Assembly (NCBI RefSeq): GCF_900142195.1
Contig: NZ_FRAB01000015.1
Coordinates: forward strand, 62,001-126,000
Length of the DNA stretch: 64,000 nucleotides
Source: Paraburkholderia terricola
GTDB lineage: Bacteria > Pseudomonadota > Gammaproteobacteria > Burkholderiales > Burkholderiaceae
Direction: 5' to 3'
Below the pieces are notes generated by a model. That model saw only the letters and a list, made by a program, of their open reading frames with translations, did no database searches and was not told the origin of the DNA. Below, in pieces: positions 17,742 through 26,989 of this stretch. Both the position numbers and the translations under genes were made by a program. How positions within the stretch are numbered: position 1 is the first letter of the stretch; every line of letters starts with the position of its first letter.

Positions 17742-20700
17742 ATGTCGCCCATGTCAGATCCCCGCTTCGTTCATCTCCGCGTCCACTCCGAATTCTCGAT
17801 TGCCGATGGCATCGTGCGTCTTGACGACATCGTCAAGGCGGCTGCCAAAGACGGTCAGGGTGCGCTCGCTCTCACCGATCTCGGCAACGCGTTCGGCCTC
17901 GTCCGTTTCTATAAGGAAGCCCGCGGCAAAGGGGTCAAACCCATTGCCGGCTGCGACGTCTGGATCACCAATCCCGACGACCGCGACAAGCCTTCCCGTT
18001 TGCTGCTGCTGGTGAAAGACCGGCGCGGCTACCTGAATCTGTGTGAGCTGCTCAGCAAGGCGTCGCTCACGAATCAGTATCGCGGCCGCGCCGAAATCGA
18101 GGCCGGCTGGCTCGAATCCGGCCTGGGCGAAGGCTTGCTCGCCTTGTCGGGCGCCCAGCAGGGCGATATCGGTCTCGCGCTCGCCGCGGGTAACGAGGAA
18201 GCGGCGAAGCGCAACGCGTTGCATTGGGCGAAGGTGTTTCCGGGCGGCTTCTATATCGAGTTGCAGCGTTGCGCCCAGCCGGGCGGCGAGCAGTATGTGC
18301 GGCAGGCCGTCACGCTCGCCGCGGCGCTGAAGTTGCCGGTGGTCGCCACGCATCCCATGCAGTTCATGACGCCGGACGACTTCACCGCGCACGAAGCGCG
18401 CGTGTGTATTTCCGAAGGCGACATCCTCGCGAATCCGCGCCGCCAGAAGCGCTTCACGCCGGAACAGTATTTCCGCACCCAGCAAGAAATGGCCGCGCTG
18501 TTCGCGGACATTCCGTCGGCGCTCGCCAATACCGTTGAAATCGCCAAGCGCTGCAACCTCACGCTGGAACTCGGCAAGCCCAAACTGCCACTGTTTCCCA
18601 CGCCCGACGGCATGTCGCTCGACGACTACCTCGTGCATCTGTCGAAAGAGGGCCTTGAAAAGCGCCTCGAGCAGTTGTACCCGGACCCCGCCGAGCGCGA
18701 AGCGCAGCGCGAAACGTATTACCAGCGCCTCGAATTCGAGTGCGGCACGATCATCAAGATGGGCTTTCCGGGCTACTTCCTGATCGTCGCGGACTTCATC
18801 AACTGGGCGAAGAACAACGGCGTGCCGGTCGGGCCGGGCCGGGGCTCGGGCGCGGGCTCGCTGGTCGCCTACGCGCTCGGCGTGACCGACCTCGATCCGC
18901 TGCGCTACAACCTGCTGTTCGAACGTTTCCTGAATCCTGAACGGGTGTCGATGCCCGACTTCGACATCGACTTCTGCCAGCACGGCCGCGACCGCGTGAT
19001 CCAGTACGTGAAGGAAAAGTACGGCGCGGACGCGGTGTCGCAGATCGCCACCTTCGGCACGATGGCGGCGAAGGCGGCGGTGCGCGACATCGGCCGGGTG
19101 CTCGATCTGGGCTACATGTTCACCGACGGCATCGCCAAGCTGATCCCGTTCAAGCCGGGCAAGCACGTCACCATCGCCGACGCGATGAAGGAAGAGCCGC
19201 TGTTGCAGGAGCGCTTCGACAACGAAGACGAAGTGCATCAGCTACTCGAACTCGCGCAGCGCGTGGAAGGCTTGACGCGTAACGTCGGCATGCACGCGGG
19301 CGGCGTGCTGATCGCGCCCGGCAAGCTCACCGATTTCTGCCCGCTCTATACGCAGGGCGACGAAAGCGGCGTGGTCAGCCAGTACGACAAGGACGACGTC
19401 GAAGCGGTCGGCCTCGTGAAGTTCGACTTTTTGGGTCTCACCACGCTGACCATTCTCGACTGGGCCGAGCGCTATATCCGCCGTCTCGATCCGTCGAAGA
19501 AAGACTGGTCGCTCGCGCAGGTGCCGCTCGACGATCCCGCGTCGTTCTCGATCCTGAAGAAAGCGAATACGGTCGCCGTGTTCCAGTTGGAAAGCCGCGG
19601 CATGCAAGGCATGCTGAAAGACGCGCAGCCCGACCGCTTCGAGGACATCATCGCGCTCGTCGCGTTGTACCGTCCGGGCCCGATGGACCTGATCCCGAGC
19701 TTCTGCGCCCGCAAGCACGGCCGCGAAGTGGTGGAGTATCCCGATCCGCGCGTGGAACCTGTTCTGAAAGAGACCTACGGCATCATGGTCTACCAGGAGC
19801 AGGTGATGCAGATGGCGCAGATCATCGGCGGCTACTCGCTGGGCGGCGCCGACCTGCTGCGTCGCGCGATGGGCAAGAAGAAGGCCGAGGAAATGGCCGA
19901 GCACCGCGCGCTGTTTCGCGAAGGCGCGGCGAAGAACGGCCTGACCGGCGAGAAAGCCGACGAAATCTTCGACTTGATGGAGAAGTTCGCGGGTTACGGC
20001 TTCAATAAGTCGCACGCGGCCGCGTATGCGCTGCTGGCGTACTACACCGCTTGGCTCAAGGCGCATCATCCGGCGGAATTCATGGCGGCCAATATGTCGC
20101 TCGCCATGGACGACACGGAGAAGGTCAAGATCCTGTTCGAGGACTGTCTCGCGAACAAGATGGCGGTGCTGCCGCCGGACGTGAATCTGTCGGCGTACCG
20201 CTTCGAGCCGGTCGCGGAACCGGACGGCAAACGCTCGAAAACCATCCGCTACGGTCTGGGCGCGATCAAGGGCAGCGGCCAGAATGCGATCGAGGAAATC
20301 CTGCGTGCGCGCGAAGATGGTCCGTTCATCGACATCTTCGATTTCTGCAACCGTGTCGACCGCCGCGTCGTCAATCGCCGCACGGTGGAAGCATTGATTC
20401 GCGCCGGCGCGTTCGACACCTTGCATGCGAATCGCGCGCAACTGATCGCATCCGTTTCGCTCGCGATGGAAGCGGCCGAGCAGGCGAGCGCTAACGCCAT
20501 GCAGGCGGGTCTGTTCGACATGGGCGACGCGCCGTCGCAAGGTCACGAACTGGTCGACGAACCGGAATGGCCGGAAAAGAAGAAGCTGCAGGAAGAGAAG
20601 GCCGCGCTCGGCTTCTACCTGTCGGGCCATCTGTTCGACGCGTACAAGAACGAGGTGCGCCGCTTCGTGCGCCAGAAGATCGGCGAATTGAAAGAAGGGC

Positions 20701-21332
20701 GGGACAAGCTGGTCGCGGGTGTGATCGCGTCGCTGCGCACGCAGATGACCCAGCGCGGCAAGATGCTGATCGCCGTGCTCGACGACGGCACCGGCCAATG
20801 CGAAGTGACGGTATTCAACGAGATCTTCGAAGCGCACAAGCAGTTGTTCAGGGAAGACGAACTGCTGGTCGTGCAAGGCCAGGCGCGCAACGACGCATTC
20901 ACCGGCGGCATCCGCTTCACCGTCGATACGGTGATGGATCTCGGCCGCGCGCGCTGCCGTTACGCCGAGGCCGTCAAGGTGCAGATGAACGGCAACGCGG
21001 ACGCGCTGGCGCTGCGGCGCGTGCTCGAAGCGCATAGCGCGGACAAGGACGAGCCGCAAGCGGCCGCGGCCCCGGCGGCTTCATCGCGAAGCGGCGGCGG
21101 CAATGGCAACGGCGGCGGCCGTAACGGTGGCGGATATGGCGGCGGTGACAATGGCCGTCAGCGGCAGGCGGTGCAGATTCCGAACGGGCTTGCCGTGCAG
21201 GTGGTGTATCGCAGCCAGAACGCTGAAGGCGCCATGCGGTTGGGCGACGCCTGGCGCGTGAAGCCGACCGACGAATTGCTCGCTGCCTTGCGCGGCGAGT
21301 TCGCGGGAAGCTCGATCGAGATCGTTTATTGA
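17742..21332 (+). CDS. dnaE: DNA polymerase III alpha subunit
   Basis: The replicative polymerase catalytic subunit, 1196 aa against about 1160 in E. coli. An N-terminal PHP domain (FVHLRVHSEFSIADG) is followed by the polymerase core with PGRGSGAGSLVAYALG and the catalytic triad region MPDFDIDFCQHGRD. The tandem HhH region and OB fold (LVAGVIASLRTQMTQRGKM) come next, then the C-terminal domain. An unusual Gly/Asn/Ser-rich stretch (about 1112-1142) separates the OB fold from the last conserved segment PNGLAVQVVYRS. GGAG with 6-nt spacing favours ATG 17742; the common family start would be ATG 17751, three codons later. Confidence 0.97.
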   Translation: MSPMSDPRFVHLRVHSEFSIADGIVRLDDIVKAAAKDGQGALALTDLGNAFGLVRFYKEARGKGVKPIAGCDVWITNPDDRDKPSRLLLLVKDRRGYLNLCELLSKASLTNQYRGRAEIEAGWLESGLGEGLLALSGAQQGDIGLALAAGNEEAAKRNALHWAKVFPGGFYIELQRCAQPGGEQYVRQAVTLAAALKLPVVATHPMQFMTPDDFTAHEARVCISEGDILANPRRQKRFTPEQYFRTQQEMAALFADIPSALANTVEIAKRCNLTLELGKPKLPLFPTPDGMSLDDYLVHLSKEGLEKRLEQLYPDPAEREAQRETYYQRLEFECGTIIKMGFPGYFLIVADFINWAKNNGVPVGPGRGSGAGSLVAYALGVTDLDPLRYNLLFERFLNPERVSMPDFDIDFCQHGRDRVIQYVKEKYGADAVSQIATFGTMAAKAAVRDIGRVLDLGYMFTDGIAKLIPFKPGKHVTIADAMKEEPLLQERFDNEDEVHQLLELAQRVEGLTRNVGMHAGGVLIAPGKLTDFCPLYTQGDESGVVSQYDKDDVEAVGLVKFDFLGLTTLTILDWAERYIRRLDPSKKDWSLAQVPLDDPASFSILKKANTVAVFQLESRGMQGMLKDAQPDRFEDIIALVALYRPGPMDLIPSFCARKHGREVVEYPDPRVEPVLKETYGIMVYQEQVMQMAQIIGGYSLGGADLLRRAMGKKKAEEMAEHRALFREGAAKNGLTGEKADEIFDLMEKFAGYGFNKSHAAAYALLAYYTAWLKAHHPAEFMAANMSLAMDDTEKVKILFEDCLANKMAVLPPDVNLSAYRFEPVAEPDGKRSKTIRYGLGAIKGSGQNAIEEILRAREDGPFIDIFDFCNRVDRRVVNRRTVEALIRAGAFDTLHANRAQLIASVSLAMEAAEQASANAMQAGLFDMGDAPSQGHELVDEPEWPEKKKLQEEKAALGFYLSGHLFDAYKNEVRRFVRQKIGELKEGRDKLVAGVIASLRTQMTQRGKMLIAVLDDGTGQCEVTVFNEIFEAHKQLFREDELLVVQGQARNDAFTGGIRFTVDTVMDLGRARCRYAEAVKVQMNGNADALALRRVLEAHSADKDEPQAAAAPAASSRSGGGNGNGGGRNGGGYGGGDNGRQRQAVQIPNGLAVQVVYRSQNAEGAMRLGDAWRVKPTDELLAALRGEFAGSSIEIVY

Positions 21333-21335
21333 CGT

Positions 21336-21366
21336 GGCTTGCCCGCGCGGCTTAGCGGGCCAAGCC
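21336..21366. terminator. Terminator-like hairpin between dnaE and GT2 gene
   Basis: GGCTTGCCCGC and GCGGGCCAAGCC pair with a single bulge around an 8-nt loop, between two convergent stops only 40 bp apart. It probably terminates both. Confidence 0.6.
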
Positions 21367-21372
21367 GGTCTT

Positions 21373-22134
21373 TCACAAGGGCTTGTCGTTTCCCAGGCGC
21401 GCCAGCTTCAAAAACCGGTAGTACACCGTTTCCGCATTGAACACCGCGATCATGAAGCCGGCGCGGCCGTCCAGAAACCCGCGCCGTAGCACATAGGTCC
21501 GCACGAACGCCCAGGCGCCGCGCCCGAGCGCCTTGCCGAAACTGCCGCGCTTGCCCGCCGCATGGCGTTGTTGCGCGCCGGCTGTCGAATAGGCGTCGAG
21601 TTTGCGCAGCACGCCTTCGAAGTCCTCGTAGGAGTAGTGCATCAGCTTGCCGGTGAGGCGCTGCGCCGGCGTGTCGAATACGAGGCGCTCATGCACGAGG
21701 TCGTCGGAGAAACGCGCGGCGCCCCGTTTGAACAGACGCGGAATCCAGTCGGGATACCAGCCGCTGTGATGAATCCAATGACCGCAAAAGCTCGACAGGC
21801 GATCAACCGCATAGACGTCGGCGGTGGGCGCGGCGAGCGCCGCGCGAATTGCCGAGGCCAGTTCCACCGAGACGATTTCGTCGGCGTCGATCGAGAGAAT
21901 CCAACGGGTGGTGAGCGCGTCCACGGCGCGGTTCTTTTGCGGGCCGAAGCCCGGCCAGTCGGTTTGTTGGAGCACGCGGGCGCCGTGCGCGCGGGCGATG
22001 TCGGCGGTGCCGTCGGTGCTGCCGCCGTCGATCACGACGATCTGATCGGCGAAGGCCACGGCTTGCAGGCATTCGGCCAGCCGCGCCGCCGCGTTTTTGG
22101 TGATGATGGCGACGCCGAGGGTGGTTTCTTGCAT
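21373..22134 (-). CDS. Glycosyltransferase family 2 (LPS core, WaaE/KdtX type)
   Basis: A 253-residue GT-A glycosyltransferase. GVAIITKNAAARLAECLQAV opens the fold; VIDGGSTDGTADIA binds the nucleotide sugar and LSIDADEIVS is the metal-binding DxD-type motif. The sequence resembles the WaaE/KdtX beta-1,4-glucosyltransferases that modify heptose in the inner LPS core. The ORF is open for 47 more codons, but the ATG at 22134 (MQETTLGVAIITKN) matches the family start. It is divergent from msbA, next to the LPS block, which supports a role in the LPS core. Acceptor sugar not certain. Confidence 0.85.
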   Translation of the reverse strand: MQETTLGVAIITKNAAARLAECLQAVAFADQIVVIDGGSTDGTADIARAHGARVLQQTDWPGFGPQKNRAVDALTTRWILSIDADEIVSVELASAIRAALAAPTADVYAVDRLSSFCGHWIHHSGWYPDWIPRLFKRGAARFSDDLVHERLVFDTPAQRLTGKLMHYSYEDFEGVLRKLDAYSTAGAQQRHAAGKRGSFGKALGRGAWAFVRTYVLRRGFLDGRAGFMIAVFNAETVYYRFLKLARLGNDKPL

Positions 22135-22484
22135 ACCTGGAATGCGTGGAGAGGGGCGAACGTTGGAGCGAGTCGAGCAAGCGTGGCGCAAGTATACACA
22201 GCGCGACACAGCACGATACGCAGCGCGGCGCCCGCGGGCACGGGCCTTGGTGCTCGCGGCCCGACACCACGTCACGCTTCACGCCAGCCCCCATCAGGGC
22301 CAAAGCTCACCCGGCGCGAAGCCTCGCCACTGAAGCCAAGCCTCACCCCCCGATCCGCGCAATCGGGCCGATCCCTATCGGCGGCCGTCATCCTCAAGCG
22401 TTTACAATGCTTCTTTTTTGATATTCCGCGCGGCAGGCGTTCGGCCCAGCGCGCGGTTGCCGTTCCGCATTCCCAGAGGATTCC
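22135..22484. other. Divergent intergenic region GT2/msbA
   Basis: 350 bp. TATACT on the minus strand (22193-22198) is a -10 candidate for the GT2 gene; TACAAT at 22403-22408 is one for msbA. Neither has a good -35. AGAGGA at 22475-22480 is the msbA ribosome binding site. No gene seen. Confidence 0.4.
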
Positions 22485-24278
22485 TTGAGCGCGAAGCCTA
22501 CGTTGAGCAAACCCATCGGTTCAGGTGAGGCATCGTCGCCTGCCGTCGTCTTGCGGCGTTTGTGGCCGTATATCAAGCCGCTCATCTGGGTGCTGACCGG
22601 CGCGGTGGTCGCAATGGCCGTCAGCGCAGGCACCGACGCCGCGATTCCCGCGCTCCTCAAGCCGCTGCTGGACAAGGGTTTCGGCGCGCACGCCAACGAC
22701 AACGCCAAGTGGCTCGTGCCGATCGCGGTGGTCGGCCTCGCGCTGATACGCGGCCTGTCCCAATACGCATCCGGCTATCTGCTCGCCTACGTGTCGAACA
22801 AGATCCTGCTCGAACTGCGCCTGAAGATGTTCGACCGGATGATTCACACCGGCGTCTCGTTCTTCCAGCGCGAAACCGCGAGCACGGTCATCAATGCGAT
22901 CGTCTTCGAGGTCAATCAGATCCTCAACGTGCTGCTGAGCGTGCTCGTCACGCTGGTGCGCGATTCGCTGACGGTGCTGTTCCTGCTCGGCTATCTGTTC
23001 TATCTGAACTGGCGTCTGACGCTGATCGTCGCGGTGCTGCTGCCGGGCATCGGCTGGCTGGTGAGCAAGATCAACCGCCGCTTGCGGCGCCTGAACCGCG
23101 AGCATCAAATGCTCACCAACGAGCTGTCGTACATCGTCGAGGAGACGGTGGGCGGCTACAAGGTCGTCAAGGTGCACAACGGCGAGCAGTACGAGATCGA
23201 CCGCTTCACGTCGATGAGCAAGCGCCTGCGCGGCTACGCGATGCGCATGACGGTCTCGGGCGGCCTCGCGCAACCGTTGACGCAGTTCCTCGCGTCGATC
23301 GCGCTTGCCGTCGTGATCACGATCGCGGTGGTGCAGTCGTCGTCGGACCAGACCACGGTCGGCGGCTTTGTCGCGTTCGTCACGTCGATGCTGCTGATCA
23401 TCTCGCCGCTGAAGCATCTGATGGACGTGAACCAGCCGCTGCAACGCGGCATGACGGCGTGCGAGCTGATCTTCGGCCTGATCGACGAACCCTCGGAACC
23501 GGCCGGCGGCGGCAAGACGCTCGAACGCGCGCGCGGCGAGGTCGAATTCCGCGAGGTGTCGTTCAGCTACGGCAGCAATGCCACGCACAAGCGCCACACG
23601 CTCGACAAGGTGTCGTTCAAGGTCGCGCCGGGCGAGATGGTGGCGCTCGCGGGCCCGTCCGGCAGCGGCAAGACCACGCTGGTCAATCTGCTGCCGCGCT
23701 TTTTCGATCCGACCGGCGGCGAGATTCTGGTCGACGGCGTGGCGCTGCCGGAATACGGCCTGCACGCGCTGCGCAGCCAGATCGCGATGGTGAGCCAGGA
23801 CGTCGTGCTGTTCAACGACACCGTCGCCAACAACGTCGCGTATGGCCAGACAGCCGATCCGGCAAAGGTCGAGGCGGCGTTGCGCGCGGCCAACCTGTGG
23901 GACACCGTCGAGGCGATGCCCAGCGGTATCGAGACGCTGGTCGGCGACAACGGCATGATGCTCTCGGGCGGTCAGCGGCAGCGCCTGGCGATCGCGCGCG
24001 CGATCTACAAGGACGCGCCGATCCTGATCCTCGACGAAGCCACCTCGGCGCTGGATTCCGAGTCCGAACGCCACGTGCAGGCGGCGCTGGAAACGCTGAT
24101 GAAAGGGCGCACGACGCTCGTCATCGCGCACCGCTTGTCGACCATCGAGCGCGCCAACCGCATTCTGGTGATGGAGGCGGGGCGCATCGTCGAGAGCGGC
24201 AGTCATCGTGAACTGCTGGCAAAAGACGGGCTCTATGCGCATCTGCACCGCATCCAGTTCCAGCAGAACGCGGCGTGA
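22485..24278 (+). CDS. msbA: Lipid A export ABC transporter MsbA
   Basis: A 597-residue half-transporter with fused permease and ATPase, which flips lipid A-core across the inner membrane. Six membrane segments lie in residues 25-320 (for example [20 protein letters not shown] and FMTSMLL-like [13 protein letters not shown]). The ATPase has Walker [16 protein letters not shown] (about 390), signature [15 protein letters not shown] (about 493), Walker [14 protein letters not shown] and the switch His in [10 protein letters not shown]. The start is TTG at 22485, because AGAGGA ends 4 bp before it and no ATG lies upstream in the conserved part. It starts the rightward LPS block. Confidence 0.95.
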   Translation: MSAKPTLSKPIGSGEASSPAVVLRRLWPYIKPLIWVLTGAVVAMAVSAGTDAAIPALLKPLLDKGFGAHANDNAKWLVPIAVVGLALIRGLSQYASGYLLAYVSNKILLELRLKMFDRMIHTGVSFFQRETASTVINAIVFEVNQILNVLLSVLVTLVRDSLTVLFLLGYLFYLNWRLTLIVAVLLPGIGWLVSKINRRLRRLNREHQMLTNELSYIVEETVGGYKVVKVHNGEQYEIDRFTSMSKRLRGYAMRMTVSGGLAQPLTQFLASIALAVVITIAVVQSSSDQTTVGGFVAFVTSMLLIISPLKHLMDVNQPLQRGMTACELIFGLIDEPSEPAGGGKTLERARGEVEFREVSFSYGSNATHKRHTLDKVSFKVAPGEMVALAGPSGSGKTTLVNLLPRFFDPTGGEILVDGVALPEYGLHALRSQIAMVSQDVVLFNDTVANNVAYGQTADPAKVEAALRAANLWDTVEAMPSGIETLVGDNGMMLSGGQRQRLAIARAIYKDAPILILDEATSALDSESERHVQAALETLMKGRTTLVIAHRLSTIERANRILVMEAGRIVESGSHRELLAKDGLYAHLHRIQFQQNAA

Positions 24279-24402
24279 GCGTGTCGGGCCACTATCGACC
24301 CGCGCGGCCGACATGCGGCGTGTCGCGGGATAAAGCCAGCCTCGCTTCGGGCTCGCGGCATTCAATCCACATTTCCCCGGCGCCCCTCGCGCGTTTCTTT
24401 GC

Positions 24403-25488
24403 ATGATGAAAATCGGAGTGTCCAGTAATGCGCTGAAACACAGCGGCGGCCTCGAGCGGTATGCAATGGACCTGGTGCGGGGCTTTGCCGCTGCCGGCAT
24501 CGAACTGGCGTTCTTTGCGCGCCGCTTCGACATGTCGTTGCCGGAGGCGCGCATGGTCGAGCCGCATCGTATCCGCGTGTCGTTTCTGCCGGGCAAGCTG
24601 CGCGAGCGCTGGTTTTCGTGGCGGCTGCGCCGGGCGCGCCGCGCGGCCGGCGTCGACGTGCTGATCGGCTGCAACCGCGTCGACTCGTCCGAGATTGCGA
24701 TTTGCGGCGGCACGCACCTCGGCTTTCTGCGCGCCACCGGACGTGCGCCAAAGCGTTCGGACCGCTGGCAGATCGCGCTGGAGCGGCGCCAGTACGAACG
24801 GGCGAGCGTGATCGTCGCGCACTCCCAGTTGATGCACGATGAGTTGCGCGAACTGTATGGCGTGGATGAGCAGAAAATCCGCGTGCTGTACCCGCCGGTC
24901 GACGGCGCGCGCTTCGCCCCGATCGACGCGGCCCAACGCATGGCGCTGCGCCGCAGGTTCGGATTCGCCGACCATGAGATCGTGCTGCTCTTTCCGTCCA
25001 GCAGTCATGAGCGCAAGGGCTTGCCGCTGATCGAAGCCGCCTTGCGCGACACCGCCTTGCCGGTGGTGCTCGCGGTCGCGGGACGGCCGCCCGAGCACAC
25101 CTCCGCGCGGGTGCGCTACATCGGCTACGTGAAAGATATCGAGGACGGCTACCGCGCCGCCGATTTCACGATTCTCGCGTCGAAATACGAGCCGTTCGGG
25201 CTGGTCGGTGTGGAGTCGGCCATGTGCGGGACGCCGGTGATTCTGCCGGCGAGCGTCGGGTGCTGCGATGCGATCGCGCCGCACGCCAAGTTCGTGTTCG
25301 CTGCGGGCGATGTCGCCGACTTGCGCGCGACGCTCGAGCGCGCGGTGCGAGGGCGGCTCACGATTCAGCAATCCCAACCGCGATGGCAGTCGGAACTGGC
25401 TCGCGACGCCGTGCTTTACGACACGAGCGTCGCCGGCCACGCCGACGCCTTACTTGCGCTGGCAACGTATATCCGCGGCGCAAATTGA
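24403..25488 (+). CDS. Glycosyltransferase family 4 (LPS core)
   Basis: A 361-residue GT-B enzyme. It starts MMKIGVSSNALKHSGGLERY, with the usual N-terminal glycine loop. The C-terminal domain carries the donor-site motifs LFPSSSHERKGLPLIEAAL and ILASKYEPFGLVGVESAMCG, which has the E-x7-E retaining signature. It resembles WaaG-like LPS core transferases but the sugar cannot be told. It follows msbA by 124 bp on the same strand. No ribosome binding site is obvious; ATG 24403 and 24406 are adjacent options. Confidence 0.85.
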   Translation: MMKIGVSSNALKHSGGLERYAMDLVRGFAAAGIELAFFARRFDMSLPEARMVEPHRIRVSFLPGKLRERWFSWRLRRARRAAGVDVLIGCNRVDSSEIAICGGTHLGFLRATGRAPKRSDRWQIALERRQYERASVIVAHSQLMHDELRELYGVDEQKIRVLYPPVDGARFAPIDAAQRMALRRRFGFADHEIVLLFPSSSHERKGLPLIEAALRDTALPVVLAVAGRPPEHTSARVRYIGYVKDIEDGYRAADFTILASKYEPFGLVGVESAMCGTPVILPASVGCCDAIAPHAKFVFAAGDVADLRATLERAVRGRLTIQQSQPRWQSELARDAVLYDTSVAGHADALLALATYIRGAN

Positions 25489-25772
25489 CAGCGCATGCGC
25501 GCGGCGGCGGGGGCTTGGCGCGCACCCGTCATGGTCGCGCCAAGCCGCGCCGGTTCTACGTTCCAGCCATCGTGCATGATATAGTTTCGGGTTATAAAAG
25601 CATGGGTCTCAGCCCTGACCGACTACTCAATTGTCTTCACTGCGCTTCCAATGTCGGGGTGATTCGGCGGGTGCCGCAAGGCGCGCAGCGTCTGACTGCT
25701 CCGGTGGTGCCGTGTGCGGTTCGAAGGCATGGGAGCGGAAGTCAACGACAAGAATACCGTTGGAGATTCTTC
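25489..25772. other. Intergenic, AT-rich promoter-like spot
   Basis: The segment around 25575-25600 (GATATAG, then GGTTATAAAAG) is far more AT-rich than its surroundings. It gives -10-like hexamers (TATAGT, TATAAA at 25593-25598) about 180 bp before the leader ORF. It may start a transcript for the GT9-ligase-GT4 genes, separate from msbA. Confidence 0.4.
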
Positions 25773-25865
25773 ATGGGGAACACGACCTCGAGTCGGCCGG
25801 CGCATAGCCCGTTTGCGGTCGGAACAAACGGAATAAACGGAATAAACGCGCCGGTCACGCGATGA
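25773..25865 (+). CDS. Putative 30-aa leader peptide coupled to GT9 gene
   Basis: ATG at 25773 is preceded by a TGGAGA ribosome binding site at 7-nt spacing. The 30-residue product includes VGTNGINGINAPVTR; the GIN repeat is encoded by GGAATAAAC 9-mers and uses the rare Ile codon ATA twice. Its TGA overlaps the ATG of the next gene (ATGA at 25862-25865). The glycosyltransferase start itself lacks any visible ribosome binding site, so translational coupling from this ORF is a reasonable inference. No similarity recognised. Confidence 0.45.
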   Translation: MGNTTSSRPAHSPFAVGTNGINGINAPVTR

Positions 25866-26989
25866 GCCGACTATCCGGGCGTATTCGCATCTTCGGGCGT
25901 GCGCTTCCGCGCTTCGCGCTGAAACCGTGGCGTCGCAAGCCGGCTTCCGTGCAGCGTATTCTCGTTGCGCACCATCTCCTGCTCGGCGATACGTTGCTGC
26001 TAACACCGCTGCTTGCCAAGCTGCGCGTCCGCTATCCGAATGCCGAACTCGTGCTCGCCTGTCCGAAGGCGATCGTGCCGCTTTATGCGGGGCGCCCTTT
26101 CGGTGTGATCGCTTTGCCGTTCGACCCGCGCGACGTCGCGACGGTCAAGGGGATGCTCGATTCAGGACCGTACGACCTCGGCTTCGTGCTGGGGGACAAT
26201 CGGCACAGCTGGCTTGCCATGGGCGCCGGTTGCCGCTGGATCGTCGCTCACGCCGGCGACGCGCCCGCGTGGAAAAACTGGCCGGTCGATGAGCCGGTCG
26301 CGTATCCGGCAACGCCGGCCGCGTGGGCCGATCTTGCGGCCGAACTGGTGGACGGGCCGCCGCCGGCGCGTTATCGGCCGTCCGATTGGCCCGCGCCCCG
26401 GCACGCGGCATTGCCCGATGCCGATCTGCTTACGCGGCCTTACGTCGTCCTGCATCCGGGCGCGAGCACCGCGGTGAAGCGCTGGCCCGACGCGCGCTGG
26501 CGCGAGCTTGCTGAGCGCATCGCGGCGCTCGGCTGCATGCCGGTCTGGAGCGGCGGTCCCGGGGAGGCCGAATTGATCCGCGACATCGACCCCGATCCCG
26601 GTCATCCCAATCTCGCGGGACGGCTCGGCCTCGGCGAACTCTGGCATCTGTTCGCCGGGGCGAAAGCGGTCGTGTGTCCCGACACCGGCGTCGCGCATCT
26701 AGGCCGCCTCGTCGGCGTGCCGACGGTTGCGCTGTTCGGTCCCGGCAACGCACGGATTCACGGCGCGGGCGATTACTGGAGCGAAGTGCCGTTCCAGCCG
26801 GTTACGATTGCGGAGATGCCATGCCGCGATCAGCCGTTTATCTTTCGGCGCGAGATTGCATGGGTTCGGCGGTGCGACCGCGATTCGACCACCTGCGTCG
26901 CATGGAACGGCGACCACGCGGACTGCATGGGCCGCATTTCGGTGGAATCGGTGTACCGCGCATTACACAATGTTTTGATGGGAGCTTAA
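25862..26989 (+). CDS. Glycosyltransferase family 9 (heptosyltransferase type)
   Basis: A 375-residue GT9 protein resembling ADP-heptose:LPS heptosyltransferases. ILVAHHLLLGDTLLLTPLL is the N-terminal motif (the usual G-D-x-L). The C-terminal nucleotide-sugar domain has LHPGASTAVKRWPDARW and CPDTGVAHLGRLVGVPTVAL with the family's D-T-G-x-A-H-L core. It acts at the cytoplasmic face of the inner membrane on LPS core. The start overlaps the stop of the putative leader peptide (ATGA), and the stop overlaps the ligase start (TAATG), so translation is likely coupled on both sides. Confidence 0.88.
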   Translation: MSRLSGRIRIFGRALPRFALKPWRRKPASVQRILVAHHLLLGDTLLLTPLLAKLRVRYPNAELVLACPKAIVPLYAGRPFGVIALPFDPRDVATVKGMLDSGPYDLGFVLGDNRHSWLAMGAGCRWIVAHAGDAPAWKNWPVDEPVAYPATPAAWADLAAELVDGPPPARYRPSDWPAPRHAALPDADLLTRPYVVLHPGASTAVKRWPDARWRELAERIAALGCMPVWSGGPGEAELIRDIDPDPGHPNLAGRLGLGELWHLFAGAKAVVCPDTGVAHLGRLVGVPTVALFGPGNARIHGAGDYWSEVPFQPVTIAEMPCRDQPFIFRREIAWVRRCDRDSTTCVAWNGDHADCMGRISVESVYRALHNVLMGA

